64,000 nucleotides of DNA from Cercis canadensis (taxonomy: Eukaryota > Streptophyta > Magnoliopsida > Fabales > Fabaceae): contig QAOA01004544.1 of the NCBI GenBank assembly GCA_003255065.1, positions 39,076 to 103,075 of the forward strand. The letters are read 5' to 3'. The notes below the pieces were generated by a model. The model saw only the letters and a program-made list of their open reading frames with translations. It searched no databases and was not told where the DNA came from. Position numbers and translations under genes: made by a program. Of the stretch, positions 12,902 through 23,899 are shown piece by piece; the stretch's first letter is position 1, and every line of letters begins with the position of its first letter.

Positions 12902-14835
12902 ATGAAGGTAAGTTCAAATATTTACATTTGCATTCTGCTCATCCATCTCCTTCTTCCTACTTCCTCTGCTCTTTCATTGCAGAGACCTCACTCTTTTAGT
13001 CTTTATTCACCTGCAGAACTACCTTTTCATTACCACTTTGTTTACCACAATTCTTGTGTTTGGCTGTTCCATTGCTCTCAAGGTACTTCATTATCTATCA
13101 GAAGCTAATTCACTCTTATCTTTCTCTCTCTCTCATTTTAAATTAAACTCTCTGAGAAACACTTTCTTGCAGGTGGGAGAAACCTGCTCCCAAGACAGGA
13201 ACGACTGCATATTGGGGTTGCAATGCTTGGAATGCAACTCCAAGACCCAGTGTACTCGAATTCAAACTATGAGTCCTATTTCAAGGGTCCTTCTTATGTC
13301 TTTTCTCCTATGTGGTTTCTTATTGCTTTTTTTGTTTTTTTTCCTATGTGATTATTATGAATGATATATATAGGTGAAGGGTCAGCCATTCAATCAATAC
13401 TCATGGCTAACAACCCACAACTCCTTTGCGAGGAGGGGTTTGATTTCGGGTACAGGTTCTTTACTTCTCACCCCCAAAAGCCAAGAGGATTCCATTATTG
13501 ATCAGCTCAATGTATGTTATATCTCTCTCCACTTTAGATGCAAAATGACTTCGATGTAGAAACCAATAATTCACAGTGCATGTTCTTTTACAGAATGGTG
13601 TCAGAGGGTTAATGCTTGATATGTATGATTTCAAAGATGATATCTGGTTGTGTCATGGGAGCTGCAACGATCTAACAGCTTTTGTAAGTGATTTTACACA
13701 GTTTTTGGGATGACTTTCATTGAGTGGAAGCGTAGAAATTTCATTACTTTAGTTAAAACATGCTTATTTCTTTTACAATTTCCAGAACACTAATTGTGAT
13801 CTGAATTCTGATTTAACAGACACCTGCTGTCAGTGTTCTCAAAGAGATTCAAGCATTTCTTGAAGCACACCCATCAGAGATAATCACTATTTTCATTGAG
13901 GACCATGTGACATCACCAGATGGCCTAAACAAGGTGTTTAACGCAGCTGACCTGAGGAAATTCTGGTTTCCTGTATCTAAAATGCTCAAGAATGGTGGAA
14001 ACTGGCCAACAGTTAAATACATGATTCGGAAGAATCACAGGCTACTTGTGTTCACTTCAAATAAAGCTAGAGAGGCTTCTGAAGGAATTGCCTATGAGTG
14101 GAATTATGTGGTGGAAAACCAGTGTGAGTCCCATTATTCTTCAAGACTAAAAAGGGTATATATATCATGAAAAAATATCGATTATAACCACTTAATTGAG
14201 ATTGATCACTCTTTTTAACCTTTTTCTGTAAAAGCTTTCCAGTTCAGTAATTTTCCTAAATTAGTATAATCTGACACAGCAAGTTTTGATGAGTTCTAAA
14301 ATTACAGATGGGAATGAAGGGATGGAAGAGGGTTTGTGTCCAAATCGAGCACTGGAAACATAGGTGAAGCTTGCAGGGATAACTCATCTCCCTTGATTGG
14401 TATGGTCAATACTTGCTTCAAAGCAGCACGTGGTCGATGGCCTAACTTCATTGCCATTAACTTTTACAAGGTAAAACTATAGACTTATAGTGCATATAGA
14501 ACTTGTAAGCCCATACCTGTTAAACATGAACTGCAAATTGGTGTATTTGACTAAGTTGAGTTAATTTCTGGGTGGAAAATTCAGAGAAGCGATGGTGGGG
14601 GAGCCCCAGAAGCATTAGATGTGATAAATGGAAATTTGCATGATGCGTGAGGAAAACATTCCTCGTTATTGCAACTCGCAAGGTATACAATGAATGACAC
14701 AAATCTCTGCTCCTTGATATGTTTCTACTCTTATAGAAAATTGTGTGTGAAGTTCTTCTATTAAGTATTAACTAAATTTGGTTATTGTTTGCAGCGTTTG
14801 TGATTTGAAGCTTCGCGTCCCTGTTATCCTGCATT
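12902..14835 (+). pseudogene. Decayed PI-PLC X-domain gene, upstream copy of a tandem pair
   Basis: The exon layout is parallel to the intact neighbour: 12902-12907, 13017-13082, 13173-13286, 13374-13511, 13594-13683, 13820-14123, 14308 onward. The first six exons are intact and encode a signal peptide beginning MKNYLFITTLF, a Cys-rich segment, and the X-domain start with WLTTHNSFA and the block around residues 160-240. Exon 7 then has lost roughly 60-90 bp relative to the sister gene. This creates TAG at 14361-14363 and puts the remaining exon sequence (RWPNFIAINFYK) out of frame. Exon 8 (14586-14691) carries a further in-frame stop after NGNLHDA and a frameshift, and exon 9 (from about 14,795) is barely recognisable. 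Translation would stop at about 257 aa, without the C-terminal third and the membrane tail. It is probably a pseudogene; a truncated expressed product cannot be excluded without RNA data. Confidence 0.85.
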
Positions 14836-16048
14836 GAACCATTGGAATAACATTGGTTATCACCTTCATATTATTTAGTATGCTAAAAATTAGTGTACTG
14901 ACCTTAATTTTTGAAATGCTTATTTCATTTTTTTTGGTCTGTAATCACCATTCTAAGTACCTAGTAATTACCCCTCAAAAAGAAAAAAAGTTGTATTTTG
15001 CTATCTCTTTTTCCAATAACTTAGCGATAATGCTAGTAAGGGAGTGGATGGAAGTGTTCAATGTAGCAAGGGTCAGAGTGAACAGGATTAGAAGTTAAAC
15101 CTACGAATGACTCTCATTAATTAAGATAAAAATAATAATTAATTGCTCAATGAAGTAAAAATTTATTGATAAGGCATATTTAACGTGAATTTAAATTTTT
15201 GTCTAGAAAAAATCAACAATTTATCCTTATCCATTAAAAAACATGGAAACGTACCATTATATCCACATGACAGCATTATTGCTCGTACTGGGAAAACAGA
15301 GTTGAAAACTATGCAAAATTCTATATGCGATCCAGTAAATGAGCTAAAACTCCTTGTGACCTGAACTAAAAGGCACGCAAAATATTTCCTTGACTTGTGG
15401 CCTTCAGCATAGGGACAAAAGTGACATTGTTTCTATTTTATTTTTTGTACGCAATAACATATATTACAAAACAAAGTTGATAGCTTGCCAAGGCTTTCCA
15501 GCTGAGTGGTGAAGCAACTTCCCTTTGAGTGGAGGACTAAATTTTGTCATATTTCGTGACAAGAATGAACTTAAAATTTTCAAGAGAATTGCTTTACTTG
15601 TGGAAATTAATCTTTTCCAGCATCTCGAGAGTGACGTCATTTTTGTAGAATGAAAATTAAAATTTGCTGTCATTCACATAGTCATCAAAACCAGATTTCG
15701 TTTTTTCGTTTAAGCCCATATGAAGATAGGTTATGATTATCAACTGTTTCTTCCTTCCTTTTTTTTACTCGTTTTAGACCAAAGTGGAGCCCGCAATGTG
15801 GCAAAGTGTTGTTAGGAAAAAGACAAGTTAAGACATAAGAGGAAATTTCAGTAATGTAACGCCTTAAAGGCACATAAAGCTGCTGCGCAAAAATTGTTCA
15901 TGTACAGACTCTGCAGCTCCTACGTCTCCTTCACATGCTCTCCTACATGAACTCAAATATCACTTTCCATCTTTAACAGATAGATATAGTTCATCATTCC
16001 TCTCACATTCTCTCTCCGTCACTACCCCGAAAAACAGATTAACAACTA
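14836..16048. other. Spacer between the tandem PLC-X copies
   Basis: AT-rich DNA that holds the relic 3' end of the first copy and the promoter of the second. The leader near 15,990-16,048 is TC-rich. No other gene is supported. Confidence 0.5.
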
Positions 16049-18791
16049 ATGGAGGCAAGTAACTTCTCCTCTTCTTCTTCTTCATGCTCTGTTTTTCCTC
16101 TGTTTTTTCTGTAACTTAAATCTCCTTTCACTGCAGAAACTAATTTTCGCTACAACCCTTTTCTCCGTGGCTCTTCTTCTTCGTTGCTCCCTTGCTCTTA
16201 AGGTACAGAATAAAATCAAAACCTGAAATTGAAACCCAGTTTTCCTTATAACTCTTCTTTTTCTCTCATTCTTTGATTAATCTCTCTCTCTCTGAACTCA
16301 ATCCTTTAACAGGAAGGACAAACATGCGTAGCAAACAGAAACTGCGACTCGGGCTTGCATTGCGAGACGTGCGTGGCAAACGGGAACGTGAGGCCGAGAT
16401 GTACTCGAATCCAACCCATTAATCCCACTTCGGAGGTCTTTTGATTATCTTTTTAAGTTCTGCTTTTTTTAGTTTATTCGATAAGAAAATAAGCTTTTTG
16501 GAATATTAACGAGATGGTTACTGAATAGGTGAAAGGGTTGCCGTTTAACCGGTATTCATGGTTGACGACACATAATGCATTTGCCATACTGGGGCAGAAA
16601 TCGGCGACGGGTTCTTTGATTCTAGCTCCGACCAATCAGCAGGACTCGATTACAGAACAACTCAACGTCTGTCCTCTCCTCTTTGCCCCCATTCTCTCTC
16701 TTTCTGAAAATAATTATGTGTTTGGTTAGTGGGAAACTTTGAGAAAATTTCAAAGTAAAGAAAAGGAGATATCATTGAAATTTCACGCTGCTGAGCGGTG
16801 ATTACTGATTTCTTGTCATCCCTGTTATTATGTTCTGTCTACTTACCGGGAAAGTAAAGAATCTGGTCCTCATTTTATGAATATGCATTGATTAAATTAA
16901 CAATTTTTAACACAGAAAAAGAAAAAGTCACCATTCAGTTTTAGGCGTGGAATTAATAAACTCATAGTTGGTCCCTGGTGTGAAGTGTGAACTCTGAAAG
17001 TGGTTAAGGTTGCTGAAGAATAATTCAATATTTAAATGTGTTGCATTGCATGTGCCAATTTGTCTTTTTATTTTCTCCAACTAGGATGTCCTTACATTGT
17101 TGAATGGTTCAATATATGATAGTTTATCTGGATTAGTTAGTGACTTTTTGTGAAAAATCTAATATTTAGTGCGTGGTTGGATTATTAAATTAAACATTTG
17201 GAACAGCTGAATAATACCAGCAAAAAATAGCATTATCTGGTTTAGCCACCAACCTAGAAGTAACTAAATTAGCAGAAGAAGGTTGTCAATGGGGTCAAAC
17301 TTTAGCAAGAATAATAATGAATATTTGAATACCACTTCTTTTTGCACTTGCCTGGCAAAAGCTTATAGATAGTAAAGAAGTTTGGCAAGTGGTGAGGAAC
17401 TCACCTACTTATTTTACACACACCAAAAAAGTAATTAGAGACACTCACATAATACAAACAAAACTACGATTGTTGAGCTTTATGAAGCCATAAATTATAA
17501 AGAAGATTTAGTGCAAGAGTTTTGGGACCTTAATTATGCTTATATATGGATTTTCTCTTGCAGAATGGAGTAAGAGCGTTGATGCTTGACTTGTATGATT
17601 TCCAGAATGATATCTGGTTATGTCACTCATATGGTGGCCAGTGTTACAACTACACAGCTTTTGTAAGTAAAGAAATGGTTTTATTATTGTTTCAAATGAA
17701 TACAGTAATGCTATTTAATAATGAGTAGTTAACCTGACATGTGAATAATACAGCAACCTGCAATTAATACTCTCAAAGAGGTTCAAGCATTTCTTCAAGC
17801 AAACCCATCGGAGATTGTTACTATCATTATTGAGGATTATGTTACATCACCAAGAGGCCTAACAAAAGTGTTTGATGCTGCTGGCCTGAGAAAATACTGG
17901 TTTCCAGTAACTAGAATGCCAAAAAATGGTGGAGATTGGCCAACAGTGGATGACATGGTCCAGAAGAACCAGCGTTTACTAGTTTTCACTTCAAAATCAT
18001 CTAAGGAAGCTTCAGAAGGAATAGCCTATCAGTGGAGATACATGGTAGAAAACCAATGTAAGTGCTCTAGTTACCTTGAAATTTAAAATTTAAAATTGCA
18101 ATTACTTTAACCATAATGGGGTTTGAGATTGCAGATGGGGATGGAGGAATGAAAGCTGGTTCATGCCCAAATCGTGGCGAATCACCGGCCATGAACACAA
18201 AATCAAGATCTTTAGTGTTAGTGAACTTCTTTCGAGATCTCCCAGATGTAACTCAATCTTGCAAAGACAATTCAGCTCCCTTACTTAGCATGATTAACAC
18301 CTGCTATGAAGCAGCAGGCAAAAGATGGCCTAACTTTATTACTGTTGATTTCTACAAGGTATAATGTTTAATCTTTACCATTACAACTCTGTTTCATGCC
18401 CAATGGTTGATGATGTATTGCTTAGTAAACAAACATAACCGAGTTCTGTATTTCAGAGGAGTGACGGAGGAGGAGCCCCAGAAGCAGTGGATGTTGTTAA
18501 TGGTCATTTAATATGCGGGTGTGGAAACATTGCCTCCTGCAAGGTTTGCAACAATTACTTTCTCTTCTAAACTTACCTACAAAATATGGACTTCTGATTT
18601 GTCACACACAATATTATACACATGCCTAATTTGTGCAGGTAAACATGACACTTGGTTCATGTGAATTACCCGTGGCTGAAGTTACCCCTGCATCAAATGG
18701 CGCCACCACATTTGGCTATCAAAACTGCAGAATACTTCTACTATGGTGCTTGTTAGGCACCCTTTTTGGGGCCAAGCTCATTTCATTCTAA
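16049..18791 (+). CDS. PI-PLC X domain-containing protein (At5g67130/At1g49740-like), 9 exons, 399 aa
   Basis: Exons 16049-16054, 16137-16202, 16313-16435, 16529-16666, 17564-17662, 17754-18057, 18135-18358, 18457-18543 and 18639-18791 join in phase to 399 aa ending TAA. The first coding exon is only ATGGAG and is followed by a GC-AG intron (GCAAGT donor); the sister copy has ATGAAG with GTAAGT at the same place, which supports the model. Residues 2-23 form a signal peptide. A Cys-rich segment comes next, then the PLC X-like barrel with WLTTHNAFA (the catalytic-type His), LMLDLYDF and DIWLCHS. The C terminus ends in a hydrophobic run ([19 protein letters not shown]), as in GPI-anchored proteins. 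Plant members lack the Y, C2 and EF-hand modules of true PI-PLCs, so substrate and activity are uncertain. Intron 4 is 897 bp against 82 bp in the sister copy. Confidence 0.93.
16055..16136 (+). other. GC-AG intron (intron 1 of the intact PLC-X gene)
   Basis: The donor is GAG/GCAAGT and the acceptor CACTGCAG. Reading through is impossible because the frame meets TAA before the acceptor. The tandem paralogue uses a GT donor at the homologous site (AAG/GTAAGT at 12908), so a single T-to-C change explains the non-canonical donor. Confidence 0.8.
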
Positions 18792-19328
18792 ACATGGAAT
18801 TGTAAAATTACAAGTGTGAAGAAAATATGGAGAAACCATTTTTTGGTACATGTGAGTTTTAGCAACATAGAGTGTGGACTTTTGTTTTTATTATTTAATT
18901 TTTTCTTGTTGCTTGTTAACTTAGAATGTGGTTTATTTGTGGAGTTTGCTGTAGTTTGTAGTGAGTGATTTTTTTATGTTTCTTTGATCATAGTGGAGAT
19001 GTAATGGCTTTACAGACTTTGTTATTGTAAATTTATACAAGTGCGCCTCATGTGGTGATTTTTTTATTTCTTTTTTCTGCGTACGAATCATGTGGTGGTT
19101 ATATTGCATTAGCACAAGAGACTGTTTAAATGAGTTCTTAATGTCATTAACTGGATGATATTTTTTTTAATAACAGAGTATTTTCACTTTATTTAATTGG
19201 ACTTAAGATTAATTTCATTCGAAGGTTAGAACAATTATAATTTTTTTTCTCTTAATAATGTTCTCATTAAACCTTAAGCTCTTAGTCACAACCATTTAAA
19301 TTATATATTTGAATATGTGTTCAACACA

Positions 19329-19789
19329 AGCTATCTTATGATCTTCACTTATAAGGGAACTTGAACGCTAAAATATTGGAACCATGATAATAGTCAATAA
19401 CTCACACTCCCAAACGTAAGAAGTAAGAACATAATTTTTCTCGTTTTTTATGGCAAAAAGAAAAGAAGAAAAACACTTTCTGCAACAATGGAAAAAGAAA
19501 ATTAAGAAGGAAACTAAAGTAGACTCTTGTCTTGTGGCTTCGGCCCGATAACAAGATGNAGCTATCTTATGATCTTCACTTATAAGGGAACTTGAACGCT
19601 AAAATATTGGAACCATTATAATAGTCAATAACTCACACTCCCAAACGTAAGAAGTAAGAACATAATTTTTCTCGTTTTTTATGGCAAAAAGAAAAGAAGA
19701 AAAACACTTTCTGCAACAATGGAAAAAGAAAATTAAGAAGGAAACTAAAGTAGACTCTTGTCTTGTGGCTTCGGCCCGATAACAAGATG
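19329..19789 (+). repeat. 230-bp direct duplication around an 'n' (probable assembly overlap)
   Basis: The segment 19329-19558 is repeated almost exactly at 19560-19789, separated by one 'n' at 19559. Near-identity over the whole length with a single unknown base at the junction is the mark of two contig ends that overlap but were joined end to end. Confidence 0.85.
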
Positions 19790-21099
19790 TTGGGTCTGCT
19801 GGTGATTTGATAAAAGAATGGGCTTAATATGAGCCCATCCAATTGGAATATAATACTTGGGCCCAAGTCTGAACTAGGGTCTAGGCTTTTTTTTTTTCTT
19901 TAACTGTAATCTAGGCTTGGATCCATTAGTCATCAGCCCATCAAACCCAAAAAAAAATCATCATCAGCCGACTAACAGTAAAACCAGGCCACGCTTTGGG
20001 ACATCGGATTTTAATGTTTTTTTTTAATAAAAAAAAAAAAAGTGCACATCTTAATATGATTATGCAGTTTACATTTTTTGTTTTCGTAATTCTACTATGT
20101 TTTCCATCTCATGGAAGAGGAAGAAAACATTACTAAAAAAAAGTTTCCTTTAATTAAATAAAAGTTACATCAATGTTCCTTTACAAGTTAGTTTTCGTAT
20201 GATGCAAAACATAATATTAATACGTCCTAATATAAATATGTATAATAACTTGAATTATAAAATAATACAAGCACATATATTAAGTTAGAGATCTCTTAAA
20301 AAAATTAAGGTCCTAAGTTGATCTAAAAGGCGCCACCGTGCTTGCATCTTGCATCTTTCGTCTGGTATAAGTAGGCATTATGTGTGATTAGTCTACGCAC
20401 GGCTCAAGATGGCATTTTGATGACAAATAATTGCTTGTTAATAGACAATTAGTACCTAATAAAACAGATAAAGGACAAAGCATTTACAAGGTTGGTAGGG
20501 AGAATCTAGAGCAAAAGAAAGCTATATGTAGGAGTAGATGGTTTTAAAATGATGCAACGTGGATATGCATGTAAAGATAGGCATATATTCCTTATGAAAT
20601 TTAATTTAGTTTATTATGTTTCAGGCTATAACATATATATCTGTAGTGAATTGAAGTCAAAATGAAAGTTTTAACTTTTCTGTGAGATGATCCACTGCCC
20701 TCTCTGCCTCTATCTTCTCAATTAATATAATAAATGTGAGCTTAGGCTGTTTGGTTCCCGTAATTTAAGATCGATAGTTCTTTGTTTTTTCCCTCCCTCT
20801 GTGTTCCAAGAAGGGTGTCACCCAGACACAAGCTACAGAGCAGCTACAAAAGGTGTAGCCGCACCTCACATATATTTACAATATAAAGTCTCTTCGTTAT
20901 TAGCAATTAGGGTTCAGACAAGTATTTTTCAAGTAATATCATGCATTTTACGTATTTCAGATTAAAATTTCATCAAAATACACTAACTAAATCTAAAATA
21001 GCCAAACTTTGAGTATATGATTCATTAAATCAAGCTTACTGCTATGAAGTTTAATAAGTAAGTTTATCGCAAAATTTAGTTTATGATTGATTAATCAAA

Positions 21100-21215
21100 A
21101 CAGTAAATGAAGAAGAGGTTTTGGTGCAATGGTATCACCTTCTAACTTTAAAGCTTTAGAATATCTCACTCACTTAGCACACTAAATATACTCTCTTTTA
21201 TCTTAAAAAAAAAAT
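21100..21215 (+). repeat. Possible tRNA-derived SINE fragment
   Basis: TGGTGCAATGG at about 21,122 fits the pol III A-box consensus TRGYNNARNNG exactly. The B box downstream is degraded, and the segment ends in a run of ten A residues near 21,206. Weakly similar AAACAG(T/C)AA sequences flank it. The call rests on the A box and the A tail only. Confidence 0.3.
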
Positions 21216-23899
21216 CTAAACAGCAATACTAGGACGACGTGTTCACCATCACCATGACAAAAGCATATGCATGCGCGCTCCACGTGAGGGGATGTCAAAT
21301 CCAAATTCCTAAGCCATAATCATTTAATTTAATCAATAACTTTGGATAATGATTAATGAGTGTGATGAGTTCCATCGCACAAGGGGCATCGTTTTCCTCC
21401 GCGATTGGGGTTTTATAAATGCTGACCATCTACTCTCTTTCATTCCACGATATGGTACGTAAATAAAATAATAATATTTAATGTAAAAGATAAAAATAAA
21501 TAAAATTAAAACCCAGCAAAAATATATTTTAAGTGTGATATACATATTTTTTTTAAATGATTGCAAATTAAATATGAAAAAAATTTAAATAAGTATGATA
21601 AAAGCAAATAAAAAAGATAAACAATATTCTTACTGATTTTATCAAGAATTAAAGTTAAATCTTGAATTGATTGTTATTTAAACTTAGTTAATAAATTAAT
21701 TTTTTTTTAATTGTATTAACTATACATTCACTCATTTATCTTTAAATAATTATCACAAAAATTAAAATAGACATGAATATTTTTTTAACATAATAATTTA
21801 TTAAAATTTACAGATTTGATTGTATATTTATCATAATAATTTATCAAAATTTATAATCACATATTTTTTGGTCCGTTATGAAGATTTTCAGCTAGAGGTC
21901 TTATTCAAAATATTATATGTCTCGATCTATTGAATTTGGTAGAAATAGCAATACAATCTTACAGGAATATAAATCTAAGATTTGTGCATGACATCAGAGG
22001 CATCATTTTGCACACGCTTTAAATGCTGGCAATCTTTAATTCAATTTCATGGATGCACATACCTTGGAGAAGGTTTCAGTAACAGTTGCCAACTTTGACA
22101 GCAACCTATAAATCTTTGAAATTCCTATATGGTTGGACTATATCTTTTAGATTTGACTCATCACTTCAGAAGCCAGCCATAGTAGACAAATAAATATGGA
22201 ATGGAGCATGCAGGAGCTTTAAACGACACGCCTAATATATAAAAGCTCACAAACGTGTACTACATGAATATATTCATGTAAACCAAAATATTTTAAGTTT
22301 ATCCCCTAATTTTTCTTTAAAATATCCTCACAGAGAATTTTATAGGTTATATTACATTGTTTAAGATCGAGAATATTCTAATGGAAACAATAACAAGAAA
22401 AAAGTGGCAGCTACTACCACCAGCCATTTCATTAGTGATGCTCCTTTTGTCATTAAGCATTCGTTTTGGTTTACACATTTTCCGGTGTCGTTTCGCCTAG
22501 CTAGCCGGGAATCAAAAGACCATGTGGCCACACCTGGTGCACATAGAAAGTATAGTTGAAAACAAAAATTGACCTTACGGGTAAATTATTGCACGGTGCT
22601 ATGAATTTATGAACATGATCTTGTGAGATGATTTATAAGAACCACATGAGCATGAGTAGAAGAGGTAGACACGTGGTGAGCAAGTGATTGAACAGCGTGG
22701 AAAGTGGGTTCAATTATTTGATGAGTAGGCTTTGCTTTGTTTCCACACTCTAGTCCAATGAGTGAGACCGTGAGAGCATAGCACCTTAAGAAATGTCTGA
22801 AAAGTAGGATTATTAATTAATTACTTACCATTACTACTCATTAGTGTATTGGCTAATCCACTTGTAAAGCGAAATAAACTAGATTTTTTGAGAGAGCAAG
22901 CAAGTCAGCGAACTGCTTACTTTTGCAGCACCTCATCCACTAAGAGCTAATTAGGGTTGGCATTCCTGACATAAATCCATTGAATATTTATGGTAAACAA
23001 AGTTAATTTAGGAACTCCTCTATTCTTTTAATCCATTAATCCAATCTTATGAACTACGAGGCATCATTAGTGCTTCACTTTATGGGATTCAGGTTTTTAA
23101 AATTTTCATGTTTACTTCTGTTACAGATTCGTTGAGCTCTGTGTCAATCTTTTTTTTTGGGTAACATAAAGACTAAACTTCTTTCCGTTTCAAATCCATT
23201 TGATTTAATAATATTATTTTTACACTATATATTATGATACATGCATCTAGTCATGATAATTTAATTATTTAAACAATCTAACTATATCATACATTACAAG
23301 ATAAGTTCACAAGTTCTATAGTTGAATTCCTCAGTTTTTAGGGTTAAGCAAAGCATAAGCTTTATTGGATTTTTTTTTTATTTTATAAAAAAAAAATGAC
23401 CAAGAACAAAGCATAGATTTTGAGGAATCTGCAATGCTTAATATGGTGGGGATTTTTGAGGAACTCAATCTGAATCAAATTCAGAGGCTTATGGATACGA
23501 TGTGACAATTAAACAAATTAATTATCAACTGTCTTTAACTAACAAAATGTGCTCACTTACGTGATCATCCACTCAAATTGTAAAGAGATTCGGAAAGAAA
23601 AGTGAGAATTTTTCTATTCTCTCCTTTTCCCCTTCAATTAATCGATGGTGGTGGGTTCACGCTCAAGTACAAAATCAAAATCAAAATATCAGTTGCCAAA
23701 TTATTAAAAAACCATTGAATGATTCACAAATAAAATAATTTAGCTTTGTTCACAAAATTCTAAAGGCTTGCGCACTGAACACCATCCATCTGTAATTTGT
23801 TTAGCTCAATCAAGCAAGTTAATTAACTAACGCATCCCATGCAAAGTGTACAAAATTGATTCATGATAAATAAGAATAGGAATGAATGAATTAGAAACT

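Larger units (their letters stand above)
18792..23899. other. Gene-poor AT-rich spacer, left part
   Basis: After the PLC-X 3' UTR no credible coding exon was found on either strand. The stretch contains an assembly-type duplication at 19,329-19,789, a possible SINE fragment near 21,110 and many poly-A or poly-T tracts. The largest frames are short and of low complexity. Confidence 0.5.

Noticed and set aside
12902-18791. Reading the two PLC-X copies as one long gene
   Set aside because: Each has its own start, signal peptide and full exon series, and the first is terminated by lesions.
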